In this document: positions 31,801 to 43,083 of the stretch, in pieces
Layout of the letters: every line of letters starts with the position of its first letter
Position numbering within the stretch: position 1 is the stretch's first letter
Source of the DNA: Meconema thalassinum
Taxonomy: Eukaryota > Arthropoda > Insecta > Orthoptera > Tettigoniidae
Assembly (NCBI GenBank): GCA_946902985.2
Contig: OX336397.1
Location: forward strand, 156,729,890 to 156,793,889
Direction of reading: 5' to 3'
DNA: 64,000 nucleotides
The notes under the pieces: generated by a model
Seen by the model: the letters and a program-made list of their open reading frames with translations, nothing else
Databases searched by the model: none
What the model was told of the DNA's origin: nothing
Position numbers and translations under genes: made by a program

Positions 31801-34027
31801 CTAAATGGTGAGGCAAGTAGAACGTATCACCAGTTGTTTCAGAAGGAGCATGTTCAACATGGCGTTTTATAATATAGTCCATCATCTGTGAATAATAAAT
31901 CTCCTTCAAAGGTTCATTCGCCTCTAGTCTCTTTTGCAATGCGTTGAATCGTTTTACCGCATTAGCATGGTTGTTGGGCAAGATGATACCTGATTTTCTA
32001 GGAAGAGAGACCACACGCCGATGGTCTTCTATTCGGTAAGAATCATGAAATTCCTTAAGTATCGCAGAGTTATTGGAACTGAAATATTTATCCTGGCTTT
32101 CCCTGATTCCCATTGTTTCCAGATCCCAGAACTGTCTGAGTGTCTCATCTAAAGGTGAGGGTATCTGTTCAGAATGAATATGGTTTACCAGTGATGAATT
32201 CAAAGTGATGCCTGATCGATTTCCTGTCAATACCCATCCAAACATGGTTGGTATGAGTACCACGGAGGTGGAAATGCGCACTGGTGAAGTGTCCTTTACG
32301 ATTTTCCAATAACAATCTCCTCCAATAAGTATTTCGATTGGCAAAGGTGGCTCTGATTCATGCTTTGGGTCAGCCAACTGTAGTTTTTGAGTGTGTGCTA
32401 ACATATTAACATCATCAGGAACGACCGGATGAGCTGAAAAGGCATGGCTACTCTCAAATGCAGTAATATTTGTAGCCGAGTTTGTCCAGATGCTCTTTAT
32501 GGAAAACTTAACAAGGTTACGTACACTCCGATTGGTTGGAGACGATTCAAAGGCGCCAATAGTTAGGTCTTGGCGGCCAATAACTTCGAGTTTCAGTTCG
32601 TTAACTAGAGACTCAAGGATAAAACTGGATTGACTTCCAGCATCCAGTATGCAACGCGTCTGTTTAGTTCGCCCATTGGGACCCGTAACCCATACTCGCG
32701 CGGTCTGCAGGTAAGTAAAGTCGGATGGAAGAGAATTTATCTTGTTAACGGACGTAATGGTTGCTGCTGCATTAGTAGATAAGTTTCTACTGCAGACAGA
32801 TCTGTGATGCAAGGCTTTGCAGGAAAAACAGAATGCCTTACCCTTTCGGTTGCAGTTCTTCACGGAGTGTCCGCGGTTCAGGCAAAGAAAGCAGCGGTTC
32901 GTGTTCCTGAGTTTGGTAAGTCTATCGTTAACGTTAGAAACTGTCTTGCATTCTTGCGCCCAGTGTCCGTGGGATTCGCTAAAGACACAAAATGGTTCGA
33001 GCGCAACCTTCCTATTGGATTGTTTCTTATTTGAATCTACGTGCAGTGATGCTGTTGTGGGAACATGAGTCGAAGCAGATGTAGATCCACGAATCTTGTG
33101 CGTCACCATATTCCCATCTACTTCTTCTCCCAAGAATTCCATGAGCTTGAGAATATCGCCTTCCGAGATATTTTCCCTCTTCGTATGAATTATCCAACGG
33201 CGACAAATATCAGCGGGAAACGTTCTAAGTATTTTCGGAGCAAGAACTCTCCCGTAGCCGTTTTCGTCTTCTCCCAGCGCACGAAGCGCTTGTATGTGTC
33301 GATGGCAATCGATGAACGTGTCGTTGAGTGCTTCAGAAGTAGCGTGCTGAATAGGTCTGATCCCCTCTAGGTAGTCTAAGTGCGCCTGTATTATTCTGTT
33401 TTTATCCCCGTAGCGAGCTTGTAGAATCCGTTTCGTTTCCTCGTAAGTATCTGCTATTACGGCGATTCCATCGACTAGCCGCTTCGGCTCGGCTTCCAAG
33501 TACCCGCGCAAAAATATGTGTTTATTTATGGTAGGAAGGAAAGGGTCTTTATCAACGGATGACTCGAATTGCTCCCAAAAACGTGGCCAAGTTGCGATGT
33601 CACCAGCGAAGGATTCTAGCTTAATTGGCGGGAGTCGAACTGAGTGTGAAGCCTGAATTGGAATAGTAGGTGTAGTTGGCAGTGATTCAGGGATACTTAA
33701 ATTAGCGGCTGAATTTGACAATTTACTTGTAATTGTTCTCGATGCCCTTGTGATAGCGCGTTTCGCTGAGTCTATATATTCTTCACAACTCTGAACATCA
33801 GTATCGTATTCAGTGTCCGATAGTAACTCATGTATAGAATCATCAAGTGTGGTTAAGATGTTGAGAGTTTCCTGTAGTCTATCTCGGTAGTGCTCCCAGT
33901 CTTCGAATGAAGTATTATCAGTGAAACTGTTAATTTCCGTAACAAAGCGTGTTGTATTTGCCCTCTGTCTGGTTCGCTTTCTTCTTAGATTGTGTAAAAT
34001 TCCATCTGTGTGATCGTTATTGCTCAT
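28873..34027 (-). pseudogene. BEL/Pao gag-pol polyprotein, one frameshift
   Basis: Start chosen at MSNNDHTDGI (34027); an in-frame Met 15 codons upstream lacks support. Order: gag region (SFAGDIATWPRFWEQF, DUF1759-like); zinc knuckle CFLCLNRGHSVKNC; aspartic protease (LDAGSQSSFI); reverse transcriptase (KMKWRIVFDASPCQGGG; IGDVSQAFLQL); RNase H (IFCDASERAYGAV; LPRLELLAAL); integrase (GIDFAGPL; YTDKAQTF; WWERMVG); C-terminal DUF5641-like part (WVGDLALLQ). Two breaks: the usual YxDD box reads YMDVF, losing the second Asp, and a frameshift near 29970 separates the integrase core from the rest. An additional knuckle-like motif (CVFSESHGHWAQEC) lacks its second Cys. Confidence 0.9.
28886..28897 (-). 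promoter_or_regulatory. Polypurine tract
   Basis: Minus strand GGGTGGGGAGGA directly abuts the 3' LTR. It is the expected primer for plus-strand DNA synthesis in an LTR retrotransposon. Confidence 0.8.
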
Positions 34028-34516
34028 GTTGTACGTGTGTTCACGGAAATGTGCAAGGCAAAGAGTTGTCAATCTGTTATCTGAAGTATCGAATGATTTT
34101 CGGTCAGGTGCTACTAGGATCGCTAGCGTCGACGCTTAGATTGTGCGTTAATTACTATGGTCAGTTTTATATTATCTATGGCCTGCGCTCCAAATATATA
34201 ATATCTATGCTTAGCACCAGTTGACACTACAATATGCACGAACGAAACATACTGTTATTACACACATACATAACCAAACAAGAAGTTATTTGAGTTATTC
34301 AACAGTTATTCGGTTTACAAATGTGTAGCTTTGTCACTTATCTGTAGTCGGTTGCGAAGTTGGAAACCTTCCGTCCAGTATAGTGTAATTGCAAGTCTTC
34401 CCTCACAGTCTGGAGGTTCCGTAATGCAATTTCAGAGTAAAAAACTTACGAGAGGCAATTCCTGCAGTATAGGCCTAAACAGATTATTCCTTAAAATTAC
34501 ATGATATCATGCGATA

Positions 34517-34534
34517 TCCCGGGTTTCGGCACCA
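34517..34534 (-). promoter_or_regulatory. Primer binding site matching tRNA-Phe
   Basis: Two bases inside the 5' LTR. The plus strand here reads TCCCGGGTTTCGGCACCA, which equals the 3' end of eukaryotic tRNA-Phe including CCA, as I recall that tRNA. Its complement on the element strand would therefore bind that tRNA as reverse-transcription primer. Confidence 0.8.
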
Positions 34535-34536
34535 AA

Positions 34537-34693
34537 TGTTGTGGTTAATAGAAATGGATAACGGGAACACTACAATCTGATCTTTATTATCTAACCAAGA
34601 TGTCACAAGTGAAGTAGTAACAATAAAAAACAAAATACAATCATAAATCGCAATCCATAGATTGCAAGAGTTGCAACGTCTCAATTCCCCACA
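34537..34693 (-). repeat. 5' LTR of the BEL element (157 bp)
   Basis: Identical by eye to the 3' LTR apart from a 7-base deletion inside the hairpin region (about 34665). The ~460 bases between it and the gag start (34028-34516) form an untranslated leader. Confidence 0.9.
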
Positions 34694-37600
34694 GGACTGT
34701 TATCCATATCCGCCCCGCAACCGCACGTCTGTTATACATATCCGCCCCGCAAGCGCACGTCTGTTATACACATCCGCCCCGCAACCGCACGTCTGTTATC
34801 CACATCCGCCTCGCAACCGCACGTCTGTTATCCGCATCCGCCCCCCATCCGCACGACTGTTATCCGAATCCTCCCGGCAACCGCACGACTGTTATGCGCA
34901 TCCACCCCGCATCCACACGACTGTTATCCGCATCCGCACGACTGTTATCCGCATCCACCCCGCAACCGCACGACTGTTATCCTCATCCGTCCCGCAACCG
35001 CACGACTGTTATCCTCATCCGTCCCGCAACCGCACGACTGTTATCCGCATCCACCCCGCAACCGCACGACTGTTATCCGCATCCGCACGACTGTTATCCG
35101 CATCCGTCCCGCATCCACACGACTGTTATCCTCATCCGTCCCGCAACCGCACGACTGTTATCCGCATCCACCCCGCAACCGCACGACTGTTATCCTCATC
35201 CGTCCCGCAACCGCACGACTGTTATCCGCATCCACCCCGCAACCGCACGACTGTTATCCGCATCCACCCCGCAACCGCACGACTGTTATCCGCATCCACC
35301 CCGCAACCGCACGACTGTTATCCTCATCCGTCCCGCAACCGCACGACTGTTATCCTCATCCGTCCCGCAACCGCACGACTGTTATCCGCATCCACCCCGC
35401 AACCGCACGACTGTTATCCGCATCCACCCCGCAACCGCACGACTGTTATCCGCATCCACCCCGCAACCGCACGACTGTTATCCGCATCCACCCCGCAACC
35501 GCACGACTGTTATCCGCATCCGTCCCGCAACCGCACGACTGTTATCCTCATCCGTCCCGCAATCGCACGACTGTTATCCTCATCCGTCCCGCAACCGCAC
35601 GACTGTTATCCTCATCCGTCCCGCAACCGCACGACTGTTATCCTCATCCGTCCCGCAACCGCACGACTGTTATCCTCATCCGTCCCGCAACCGCACGACT
35701 GTTATCCGCATCCACCCCGCAACCGCACGACTGTTATCCGCATCCACCCCGCAACCGCACGACTGTTATCCGCATCCACCCCGCAACCGCACGACTGTTA
35801 TCCTCATCCACCCCGCAACCGCACGACTGTTATCCGCATCCACCCCGCAACCGCACGACTGTTATCCTCATCCGTCCCGCAACCGCACGACTGTTATCCT
35901 CATCCGTCCCGCAACCGCACGACTGTTATCCGCATCCGTCCCGCAACCGCACGACTGTTATCCTCATCCGTCCCGCAACCGCACGACTGTTATCCTCATC
36001 CGTCCCGCAACCGCACGACTGTTATCCGCATCCGTCCCGCAACCGCACGACTGTTATCCTCATCCGTCCCGCAACCGCACGACTGTTATCCTCATCCGTC
36101 CCGCAACCGCACGACTGTTATCCTCATCCGACCCGCAACCGCACGACTGTTATCCTCATCCGTCCCGCAACCGCACGACTGTTATCCTCATCCGTCCCGC
36201 AACCGCACGACTGTTATCCGCATCCGTCCCGCAACCGCACGACTGTTATCCGCATCCACCCCGCAACCGCACGACTGTTATCCTCATCAGTCCCGCAACC
36301 GCACGACTGTTATCCGCATCCGTCCCGCAACCGCACGACTGTTATCCTCATCAGTCCCGCAACCGCACGACTGTTATCCGCATCCGTCCCGCAACCGCAC
36401 GACTGTTATCCTCATCAGTCCCGCAACCGCACGACTGTTATCCGCATCCGTCCCGCAACCGCACGACTGTTATCCTCATCCGTCCCGCAACCGCACGACT
36501 GTTATCCGCATCCACCCCGCAACCGCACGACTGTTATCCGCATCCACCCCGCAACCGCACGACTGTTATCCGCATCCGTCCCGCAACCGCACGACTGTTA
36601 TCCTCATCAGTCCCGCAACCGCACGACTGTTATCCGCATCCGTCCCGCAACCGCACGACTGTTATCCTCATCCGTCCCGCAACCGCACGACTGTTATCCT
36701 CATCCGTCCCGCAACCGCACGACTGTTATCCGCATCCGTCCCGCAACCGCACGACTGTTATCCGCATCCACCCCGCAACCGCACGACTGTTATCCTCATC
36801 CGTCCCGCAACCGCACGACTGTTATCCTCATCCGTCCCGCAACCGCACGACTGTTATCCGCATCCGTCCCGCAACCGCACGACTGTTATCCTCATCCGTC
36901 CCGCAACCGCACGACTGTTATCGTCATCCACCCCGCAACCGCACGACTGTTATCCTCATCCGTCCCGCAACCGCACGACTGTTATCCTCATCCGTCCCGC
37001 AACCGCACGACTGTTATCCGCATCCACCCCGCAACCGCACGACTGTTATCCGCATCCACCCCGCAACCGCACGACTGTTATCCTCATCCGTCCCGCAACC
37101 GCACGACTGTTATCCTCATCCACCCCGCAACCGCACGACTGTTATCCGCATCCACCCCGCAACCGCACGACTGTTATCCGCATCCACCCCGCAACCGCAC
37201 GACTGTTATCCTCATCCGTCCCGCAACCGCACGACTGTTATCCGCATCCACCCCGCAACCGCACGACTGTTATCCGCATCCGTCCCGCAACCGCACGACT
37301 GTTATCCGCATCCGTCCCGCAACCGCACGACTGTTATCCGCATCCACCCCGCAACCGCACGACTGTTATCCGCATCCACCCCGCAACCGCACGACTGTTA
37401 TCCTCATCCGTCCCGCAACCGCACGACTGTTATCCGCATCCGTCCCGCAACCGCACGACTGTTATCCTCATCCGTCCCGCAACCGCACGACTGTTATCCT
37501 CATCCACCCCGCAACCGCACGACTGTTATCCTCATCCGTCCCGCAACCGCACGACTGTTATCCTCATCCGTCCCGCAACCGCACGACTGTTATCCGCATC

Positions 37601-38660
37601 CACCCCGCAACCGCACGACTGTTATCCTCATCCGTCCCGCAACCGCACGACTGTTATCCTCATCCACCCCGCAACCGCACGACTGTTATCCTCATCCGTC
37701 CCGCAACCGCACGACTGTTATCCTCATCCGTCCCGCAACCGCACGACTGTTATCCGCATCCACCCCGCAACCGCACGACTGTTATCCGCATCCACCCCGC
37801 AACCGCACGACTGTTATCCTCATCCGTCCCGCAACCGCACGACTGTTATCCGCATCCGTCCCGCATCCACACGACTGTTATCCTCATCCGTCCCGCAACC
37901 GCACGACTGTTATCCTCATCCGTCCCGCAACCGCACGACTGTTATCCTCATCCGTCCCGCAACCGCACGACTGTTATCCGCATCCACCCCGCAACCGCAC
38001 GACTGTTATCCGCATCCGTCCCGCAACCGCACGACTGTTATCCGCATCCGTCCCGCAACCGCACGACTGTTATCCGCATCCACCCCGCAACCGCACGACT
38101 GTTATCCGCATCCACCCCGCAACCGCACGACTGTTATCCTCATCCGTCCCGCAACCGCACGACTGTTATCCGCATCCGTCCCGCAACCGCACGACTGTTA
38201 TCCTCATCCGTCCCGCAACCGCACGACTGTTATCCTCATCCACCCCGCAACCGCACGACTGTTATCCTCATCCGTCCCGCAACCGCACGACTGTTATCCT
38301 CATCCGTCCCGCAACCGCACGACTGTTATCCGCATCCACCCCGCAACCGCACGACTGTTATCCTCATCCGTCCCGCAACCGCACGACTGTTATCCTCATC
38401 CACCCCGCAACCGCACGACTGTTATCCTCATCCGTCCCGCAACCGCACGACTGTTATCCTCATCCGTCCCGCAACCGCACGACTGTTATCCGCATCCACC
38501 CCGCAACCGCACGACTGTTATCCGCATCCACCCCGCAACCGCACGACTGTTATCCTCATCCGTCCCGCAACCGCACGACTGTTATCCGCATCCGTCCCAC
38601 AACCGCACGACTGTTATCCGCATCCGTCCCGCATCTGCACAACTGTTATACGAATCTACT
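34694..38660 (+). repeat. 32-bp minisatellite, ~124 units
   Basis: The unit is CGCACGACTGTTATCC + KCATCC + RYCCCGCAAC (32 bp). Two main forms alternate irregularly: CGCATCCACCCCGCAAC and CTCATCCGTCCCGCAAC. The first ~7 units (to about 34930) and the last one or two are diverged, and the core is very uniform. Because 32 is not a multiple of 3, a stop-free unit is open in every frame. That explains two overlapping frames of 1,370 and 1,259 codons, whose 96-nt protein period is three units. I do not regard them as genes. The array continues the one at 28323-28721. Confidence 0.95.
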
Positions 38661-38679
38661 GGCATTACAATAATATTTT

Positions 38680-39095
38680 TAGATAAGCATGAAGTATTAG
38701 AGCAACTCATTTACACATTTGAGGAGAAAGTCGTTCCCCTAGGCTTTGTATGTCATGTGCTATGTTTGAAATGAATGTTACACGAACCAGAATTACAACC
38801 CTCTTCAGTTAGGAGTGTCAATTATGCTTAATGACATAATTTGAATGAGATTAGCTTAAATCATCATCTGAAATTTGTCAAGAAAAAAAATATAACGCTA
38901 AAATATGATAGGCTATGTCCAAGGTAGTTAGAGTATATTAAAAATACTGAACCAAAGAGGTGAATCATTATCTTTATACTGTTCACTGATTAGAAAGAGA
39001 TTACTTTGCTTTTCTGGAACTAAACTGCTACCATCGGTCCAATTTATCTAACGTTATTTGAGAGGGAGGACACACACTTCATGACATATGGGAAC
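38680..39095. other. Right flank of the array, nothing supported
   Basis: AT-rich, with no frame and no transposon terminus. In particular there is no counterpart of the hAT right end (CGCGCAGGGCTTTA), so the array is not closed by one here. Confidence 0.5.
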
Positions 39096-39099
39096 AGGG

Positions 39100-39768
39100 T
39101 TATGAACATTCCCGTATGGGAATATGATGTTATTTCCGTTTGATCAGATAAATTATCAATTAATATGATAAAATTGGTCCGGCCAGATCAAACATAAAAT
39201 GCCAGCCTTTCGCCCCAGTGTGCCGTTGGGCTTGTCAGTTGGTACAGACACACCTCACCAAGACGCGTGGCTAGTACATACTGAGAAGGTCATCGCAAGG
39301 CACAAAATACAAGTAGTATTGACGTCACGTGTGATGCCAATGTGCTACGGAAGTCAAGCTCCCTTTTATAATACAAAAACCTTACCTTGGCAATCCAAAT
39401 AGGTTATGAACATTTTATGTTTGAACTGGCCGAACCAATTTTATCATATTAATTGATAATTTATCTGATCAAACGGAAATTAACATCATATACCCATTCG
39501 GAAATGTTCATAACCTATTTGGATTGCCAAGGTAAGGTTTTTGTATTATGAAAGGGAGATTGACTTCCGTAGCACATTGGCATCACTCGTGACGTCAATA
39601 CTAATCGTATTTTGTGCCTTGTGATGACCTTCTCATTATGTGCTAGCCACGCGTATTGGTGAGGTGTGTCTGTACCAATTGACGAGCCCAACGGCACACT
39701 GGGGCGAAACGCTGGCATTTTATGTTTGATCTGGCCGGACCAATTTTATCATATTAATTGATAATATG
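39100..39768. mobile_element. Foldback element, head-to-head inverted dimer
   Basis: A ~101-bp terminal repeat (blocks TTATGAACATTCCCGTATGG, GATCAGATAAATTATCAATT, GGTCCGGCCAGATCAAAC) lies at 39100-39200 and inverted at 39408-39512. The ~205-bp interior at 39201-39407 recurs inverted at about 39505-39717. It is followed by a third, partial inverted copy of the terminal repeat to 39768. The structure is thus two units sharing a central terminal repeat. Each interior holds a 67-codon frame (MPAFRPSVPLG start; 39199-39402 plus, 39515-39718 minus) with matching predicted products. Confidence 0.75.
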
Positions 39769-39769
39769 G

Positions 39770-41050
39770 GACCGGGAAAAATAGAAGAGAGCGAGCACCC
39801 TGATACCATCGTGGTGTGCCATTTAGTGTGTGAATATTTGAATCATCAACTCCACGTACAAGGGTGTTCAGAATTCGTCTGTCGACTTGTATTATTGTGG
39901 TAGGTATATTAAGATCCATCCTGGTATTTGGCTCCAATACAAATAGGAATAATATCCATATTTTCCCTGATTTACCTCACGGCAAACTTTGGACTAACAA
40001 TAAATTCGTCAAAAGACCCGAGAATCAAACTCATCAGTCTGAAAACGTAGCTGTAGACCTAAGGAGGGAGGATCCGGGTATGAGTGCATGACGGCAGCGA
40101 GGGAATACTTTAAATAATTATCCAGGGAGAGAGATACCTTCATCAACGTTGTAATATTTCCACAAATTAATCTCAGAGTCTTTGATGTTTTAATATCTCT
40201 CCCGTTCATCTGAAGCGCACCGTGCTTGTCTGTGACGTCAGTAGTCCAGCCGGCTGTGTACAAAGTGACGTCATTATGATAATGATGATCATGGGCCAGA
40301 TTTTGATGACGTAAAATGTTTAAAACATGACGTATACTCGTAAATCTCATCTATCCTGCCACTGAAAGAAAATCAGTAGAAAAAATATCCTCACCGAAAT
40401 CCGAAATTATTACCTTGACCTGAATAGTCCTGGAAGGCTTTAACGTCGGCATTTTAAATACACTCACAGCTGATAACACAACTTCACTCAACACACGTAT
40501 GGTTGCGCTGAGGTACATGATCAGACGTATTACTTGATTTTGAGCACCTAAAGTCCTGGATGATTTGCGACAAAATGTGTAAATCAGTGTTGAAAAACAG
40601 CAGGGAAACCACTTTGAGAGATCATTGAACTCTAAATGTATTTACATTTGTATTTTCATTTGTCTAGTATTAATGCACCAAATGGCTTATGGCCCACCCT
40701 GTATTACAAATTCTCCGTGGCTTCGGGCTCCAGGTATGAATATTCAAAGTCTGTGGACGAAATGTGCACATATGTTTAAACTTTAATTACCTTCAAATCA
40801 GAAAACAATAGACTCTGTCACGAGACATTTCGGGTCAATTACATCGAAGTCTGTAGTTGGTGTTGTCTTTTAAAGACATCCAAATATTTATCAAAATAAC
40901 ACACGCAGTTTTCGTCTTTCACTCGTCATACATTGCTGTGCATTGCAGCAGAGCCCGTGCCTGGCTTTGAACAGAGGTTCCCTTAGATAGCGCGTGCTAG
41001 TCCCAAAGATAAGATAAATATTCAACAGGAAAGTACTGTATTAAAATGAA
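39770..41050. other. Intergenic, contains TGACGTCA motifs
   Basis: No gene. Around 40228-40275 two TGACGTCA palindromes occur within ~45 bp, and the neighbouring sequence (40110-40260) is a diverged repeat shared with 20640-20770. The remainder has no feature I can support. Confidence 0.4.
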
Positions 41051-41052
41051 AC

Positions 41053-41140
41053 AGATTGATTGATTGATTGATTGATTTTATTTTCACGGCTACACTTAGA
41101 GCTTAAGAGCTCCTTTACAGTAGCGCCCTACATAAAATAA
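41053..41140 (-). mobile_element. Probable LINE 3' terminus with (ATCA)n tail
   Basis: On the minus strand the sequence ends GTGTAGCCGTGAAAATAAAA and then (TCAA)n. This is typical of 3' ends of CR1/L2-type LINEs, which terminate in short tandem units. How far it extends to the right is unclear. The nearest LINE body on this strand starts beyond 43 kb. Confidence 0.45.
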
Positions 41141-43083
41141 GATTAGGGTTTATAAAAATAAAACATTTCACTTACATTCACAATATAAATAATCATATTC
41201 TAACAATTATAGTAACAAAAAGATAGTAACAATACTGACACACTGCCACCAACCCCATTATCGGATTGTTCAGCCTAACTTGGAAGCGGAAGGACTGGGC
41301 TAACTGCCTACATTACCCGAGGTACACTTATTTGAGAAGAGCTATTGAGTCAAAATCTAGAAAGGAATCGCCGGTGCTCGGGTAAAAGCATACTCTATTA
41401 CAACTTCAAGGTACATACATATAAAAATCAAAAATCATATAAACAAAATATTATAAAAAACAAGACATGGAAATGAACACGAACCTGAATATTTAGGTGA
41501 GTTACTCTCAGGACAGAAGGTTATAGTACCATACTGCTTTCATGTTATTTCCCGACTATCTAAGACGAAACAATACATCAATAGCCTACTAGATTTTTCC
41601 TTCAATAATTTCTTGCGATTAATTAATAAATAAAATCCTCAACTGATATCTTAGACGAGCAGAGATAGATATTCCATACGTAGAAGTGCATTTCTTTCCA
41701 GGCCATATGGAACATACCAATAGCCTAGGCCAGCTGATCCAACAAATATGCACATGTCATCACAAAATACACGTAGTCAGAAATTCCAGTAACTCTTCCA
41801 AACATTTACTCAATGCCGATATGTAATATCAATATAATAGAGTAGATATATTCTTTATATCGAACTCCTATTAATCATAAAACACCGAGTTCAGATTCAA
41901 GTCACCAAACTTGTAACATGGCCGCCGTCGTATTTCTACTGTCCAACATATCAGCTGACAATGGTTGGTAGCTACCAACAGAAGATAATTTCAAACAAAG
42001 GAAAAACTAACAGCAATCGTCATTGCCTGAGATCTCATAACAAGCTAAATTAAATTAATAAACACAGATCCTAAAATAGGACATGCTACTGTGGTCTTAG
42101 GAGAGGAACAATTTATACTATCTTCTTGCAGCAAGAAAAACCTAAAGACCACTCGACAAAATGTTAGCCAAACCTATCACGTGATTACATGCGGTTGACA
42201 TATTAAATAAGCCTTTTCCAGGCACTGGTCTCACACACCACAAAACATTATCAGGTGTTACGTACCTTACAGTCGTCGTTTTATCACTCTCCTCATACTT
42301 ACAAACATGCAAACAACTTCAGAAAACTTCCGACAATCTGACGTACAATGTAACTTTCCAGTGACCTTATGTCACCTATAATAAATAGAACATTCATCAT
42401 TCCGTAGATCCTTCCACAATAAGATGACCACTTCCAGTACATGCAAACACGATACCATTCTTCCAAGTATGCGAGAACAAGACCTATGTTTTTGCCATCC
42501 TCGAATAAATAATAAATATATCAAATAAACAGTTGTTTCTGACTTCTCCAATGGTACAGTTACTCTGCGATGTTATTCAGTAATGACGAAGCTTGCTAAT
42601 AGCCCCAGGCTATAAGCCTTTCACGGGAACCTTCATCTACGGACAAATACATCTTCTCGGTTCGATGATCATTTTCAGACTCTCTTTAGTTGATGTTGAA
42701 AAGTTAACAATCGTAGCTTAGACGACCGCAAACACAGTAAACCTCCATCTTGACACAGAGTCGATATGCACGCCCTCTATAAACATACCAACACAACATG
42801 CAGACAACTTCTTACCTTGTTCGGTGGCGCGCTCAGCCAAGAGTCAGCGAACTAACTCCCTACTTCCAGGCCGTAAGTAGACAATTAGAGGGTGATGAGG
42901 ATAGAGATATGTACAGTGTCGTTAGAAACGGCACAAATACAATAATAATAATAATACTAATGATAGTGGAAAAACAAACACCATATACTGTACAAGAAGA
43001 GCTATTAAAGTAGACAGGTTGTCAGCTATTGTCCTTGTGTTATAATTGAACTTTAAAATAAGTATTTTAGCATAATACAGCAA
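41141..43083. other. Gene-less interval between LINE tail and LINE body
   Basis: No coding sequence recognised. A short (AAT)n run at about 42938-42958 could be the tail of a minus-strand SINE or LINE. Confidence 0.35.

Larger units (their letters stand above)
28722..34693 (-). mobile_element. BEL/Pao LTR retrotransposon, ~6 kb
   Basis: Complete structure on the minus strand: 5' LTR 34537-34693, primer site, gag-pol, polypurine tract, 3' LTR 28722-28885. LTRs start TGTTGTGG and end CCCCACA on the plus strand. A 5-bp target duplication GGACT (28717-28721 and 34694-34698) proves insertion into the minisatellite. The LTRs agree base for base by eye except one 7-base indel, so the insertion is young. 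The reading frame is nevertheless broken (see gag-pol). Confidence 0.95.

Noticed and set aside
34930..38600. CRISPR-like array
   Set aside because: Units are directly contiguous with no unique spacers, and the context is an animal genome. It is a minisatellite.
34662..38774. Giant open frames (1,370 and 1,259 codons) as a repetitive protein gene
   Set aside because: Both are open only because the 32-bp unit lacks stops in all phases. They start in flanking LTR or diverged units, overlap each other, and resemble no known protein.
39199..39718. Pair of independent small genes
   Set aside because: The two 67-codon frames are inverted copies of the same foldback interior, not separate genes. 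Kept only as a curiosity.
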